Assembly: GCA_023212725.1 (NCBI GenBank)
Contig: JALBYF010000113.1
Span: 1 to 29,288, forward strand
Reading direction: 5' to 3'
Length of the DNA: 29,288 nucleotides
Origin: Tranzscheliella williamsii
Taxonomy: Eukaryota > Basidiomycota > Ustilaginomycetes > Ustilaginales > Ustilaginaceae
The notes below the pieces were generated by a model. That model saw only the letters and a program-made list of their open reading frames with translations. It did no database searches and was not told the DNA's origin. Both the position numbers and the translations under genes were made by a program. Of the stretch, positions 27,755 to 29,288 are shown piece after piece (the first letter of the stretch is position 1; every line of letters begins with the position of its first letter).

Positions 27755-28099
27755 GCGTTCGCCTCCCCCGCTTCCCTCTTCAGCCCGCCGTACGCCGCAC
27801 GCGCCCCCGCCCGCGCCCCAGCGACCCCGCTCTGCCTCCCTCCCACCTCCTGTCCCCTACGCAGCTCTCTGCCGCACCTGTATTTTTCCTTTGGCCACCC
27901 GAAAGCCCATATCCAACCCAGTCTGCGAGCGCTCCTCCCACGCATCCACCGCTGCGCTTGCCCCGCCCTCGCATCGGCATCTCCGACGAGGTCCACTTTT
28001 CGTTTATGCCTGCTGAGGCACCATCGCGCTCGGCAACGACCCCCCCTTTCGGCCCGCCCGAACAAAACCGCAACCGCGTTTTCTCGTCCGAAAAGGTTC
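27755..28099. other. Pyrimidine-rich region downstream of TOM20
   Basis: About 345 bases of C-rich DNA between the TOM20 stop and the tRNA gene, probably including the TOM20 3' UTR. Open frames here, on both strands, are proline/arginine or alanine/glycine-rich by-products of base composition. Nothing else is recognisable. Confidence 0.5.
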
Positions 28100-28219
28100 G
28101 TCTCGCTGGCCAAGTTGGATTAAGGCATGTGGCTTATGTTTCTCAGGCTCGCACCTCGAGAACATGGGGTTTATTTAAAGAAAACCGCGAGATCATGGGT
28201 TCGAGTCCCATGCGAGACA
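28100..28219 (+). tRNA. tRNA-Ile (anticodon UAU) with about a 45-nt intron
   Basis: Acceptor GTCTCGC (28100-28106) pairs perfectly with GCGAGAC (28212-28218), discriminator A28219. The A box is TGGCCAAGTTGG and the B box GGGTTCGAGTCCC. The D stem is GCC/GGC and the T stem ATGGG/CCCAT. The anticodon stem TGTGG (28128-28132) pairs with CCGCG (28185-28189) using two G-U wobbles. The anticodon at 28135-28137 reads TAT. With the canonical site the intron is 28139-28183 and base 37 is G. Moving the intron one base left gives A at 37 and 38, the usual Ile loop. The intron folds back on the anticodon (ATGTT with AACAT). A T7 run near 28238-28244 is the terminator. The D arm and variable loop resemble yeast tRNA-Ile, supporting the identity. 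Confidence 0.8.
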
Positions 28220-28256
28220 AAAACCACGATTTTGATGTTTTTTTGGCCGGATCGAG

Positions 28257-28275
28257 CTCCACGCGATGCGTGGAG
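28257..28275. repeat. Perfect 8-bp hairpin downstream of the tRNA
   Basis: CTCCACGC (28257-28264) and GCGTGGAG (28268-28275) form a perfect stem with a 3-base GAT loop, about 12 bases after the T-run that ends the tRNA-Ile gene. It could be a 3' structural element or chance in GC-rich DNA. No function is assigned. Confidence 0.5.
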
Positions 28276-29288
28276 GTCGGGGGAAAGTAATTGGGAGGGT
28301 GGTTGAATTGACAGTTGTTGAGATATGAGCGATATGGTGGTGTATGAGGTGGGTGAGGTGGGTGAGGTGGTGGCAGGATTAGGAAAACGAAAATAGAAGA
28401 GGAGATGCGAGACGCGTGTAGTGAACGGGGGGGGGGTAGGATGTTAGATTCAAATGTGGATGGTGAAGAAGAGGGAGGAGGATCCGGCGCATCTGAGAGC
28501 TGAAGTCGAGTGTGTCGACTGGCGTCGAGGCAGTCCTACTGTGATGTGCGCAAGTGCCGTCGACAGGGGATGCGTGTGGCATCGAGTATGGGAAAGGGGA
28601 AAGGCCGTAATCTGCGATGCCAATGTAGGGGGCGAAGCTGGAGAGTGCATTGCAAGCTGTAGAGAGGATGCGCCTTGGGTTGACTAGGTGCGTGCAAGGA
28701 GTCGAGAGAGCAGCTATGTGGGGAGCTCGGGGGTCTAGGCATCGTCATGTCGGCACATATATAGGAAACCTCTGCAGCCCATACCCGCTTCTCTTGGGCG
28801 GCGATGACTGAGGCCCAGAACCTACCATCCGCTTTCAGGATCAAGAGGAGAGCATAGACGCAGCTTTAGGACCAGGTGACGAGCATACATACATAGCTAA
28901 AATCTGGAAACAAGCTTCACCGTGGGAATTAGGGAATGCGGCTTTTCTTTCCTTGTCAGGATCAGAGCGCGTGAGAACAGCGTTGGCCGAGCAAGCAGAA
29001 ATAAGCTCGGGAGCAGATACCGTCTATGAGTCCGCGCAGAGGCACTGCAGAACTGGAATTGTCTTCATTCGCAACTCTCTGCTGTTGTCAACTAGTGCTT
29101 ATCTCATGGACTGGATGTGCTGTCTAGAAGGGCCAGGCGCCGTGCCAGGTGTCAGCGGTCGTGCGCCTGATCCCAAGCACTGGTCGATATGATAATGATA
29201 TCGACTGAGTAGTCGTGATTTGACTGTGTTACAGTCGATCGACTCAATAAGCAAGGATTGAGCGAGGCTCTGATCGACGTGGTTCTGA
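28276..29288. other. About 1 kb without a recognisable gene
   Basis: No frame here looks coding. It holds a G-rich tandem stretch, three near-copies of GAGGTGGGT at 28346-28372, and a G10 run at about 28427-28436. Near the right edge are an inverted repeat TCGATAT/ATATCGA (29184-29204) and the palindrome AGTCGATCGACT (29233-29244). A gene running off the right edge cannot be excluded. Confidence 0.5.

Noticed and set aside
27201..28016. 271-residue Pro/Arg-rich plus-strand frame overlapping the TOM20 end
   Set aside because: Frame-shifted reading of the low-complexity tail and C-rich 3' region; no initiation context or domain.
28100..28219. tRNA-Asn or tRNA-Tyr as identity of the second tRNA
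   Set aside because: The D arm resembles these yeast tRNAs too, but the anticodon triplet reads TAT, and the G1-C72 pair argues against Tyr; Ile(UAU) fits best.
1..29288. CRISPR array, biosynthetic gene cluster, defence island or virus-like insertion
   Set aside because: No regularly spaced repeats, no PKS, NRPS or terpene synthase, and no viral hallmark genes; most genes are conserved housekeeping families.

Overview
The window reads as nuclear DNA of a fungus. ORC5, an ING-family PHD protein, EF-1beta, TOM20, a PX/PXB protein and two intron-containing tRNA genes are eukaryotic. Few and short spliceosomal introns, compact intergenic spaces, GC-rich coding DNA and fungal families (PXB/DUF3818, DUF3292-like, mL58) point to a basidiomycete. 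A smut-type Ustilaginomycotina genome is my inference and cannot be proven here. The left edge is an almost pure G tract, probably a contig end or assembly artefact.

Layout, left to right. (1) 1-5777: DUF218 membrane protein (-), EF-1beta (-) with one intron that carries a C/D-box snoRNA matching U18/snR18, then the ING/PHD chromatin reader (+). (2) 6064-13150: ATP-dependent DNA ligase-like protein (-) divergent from ORC5 (+), then a DUF3292-like membrane protein (-). (3) 13890-15468: paraoxonase-like protein (+, one intron) and tRNA-Pro(UGG) with a 24-nt intron. (4) 15.7-18.2 kb: a degenerate coding relic, probably retroelement-derived, followed by about 1.2 kb without a recognisable gene that holds several palindromes and a TATA-like stretch. 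(5) 18289-22278: mitochondrial trypsin-like protease (+, one intron), convergent with a single ORF that joins sulfide:quinone oxidoreductase to mitochondrial ribosomal protein mL58 (-). (6) 22600-27754: PX/PXB/DUF3818 protein (-) divergent from TOM20 (+), which has a long low-complexity tail. (7) 28.1 kb to the end: an intron-containing tRNA that reads as Ile(UAU), then about 1 kb without a recognisable gene.

The genes are mostly unrelated housekeeping functions, arranged as divergent or convergent pairs. Four of them (ligase-like protein, protease, SQR-mL58, TOM20) are predicted to act in or on mitochondria. I see no biosynthetic cluster, defence island or CRISPR array. The most notable observations are the SQR-mL58 fusion with an internal presequence-like linker, the conserved U18 snoRNA inside the EF-1beta intron, an ORC5 that lacks recognisable Walker motifs but carries AT-hook-like basic motifs, and a tRNA-Ile(UAU) with an ambiguous splice register.
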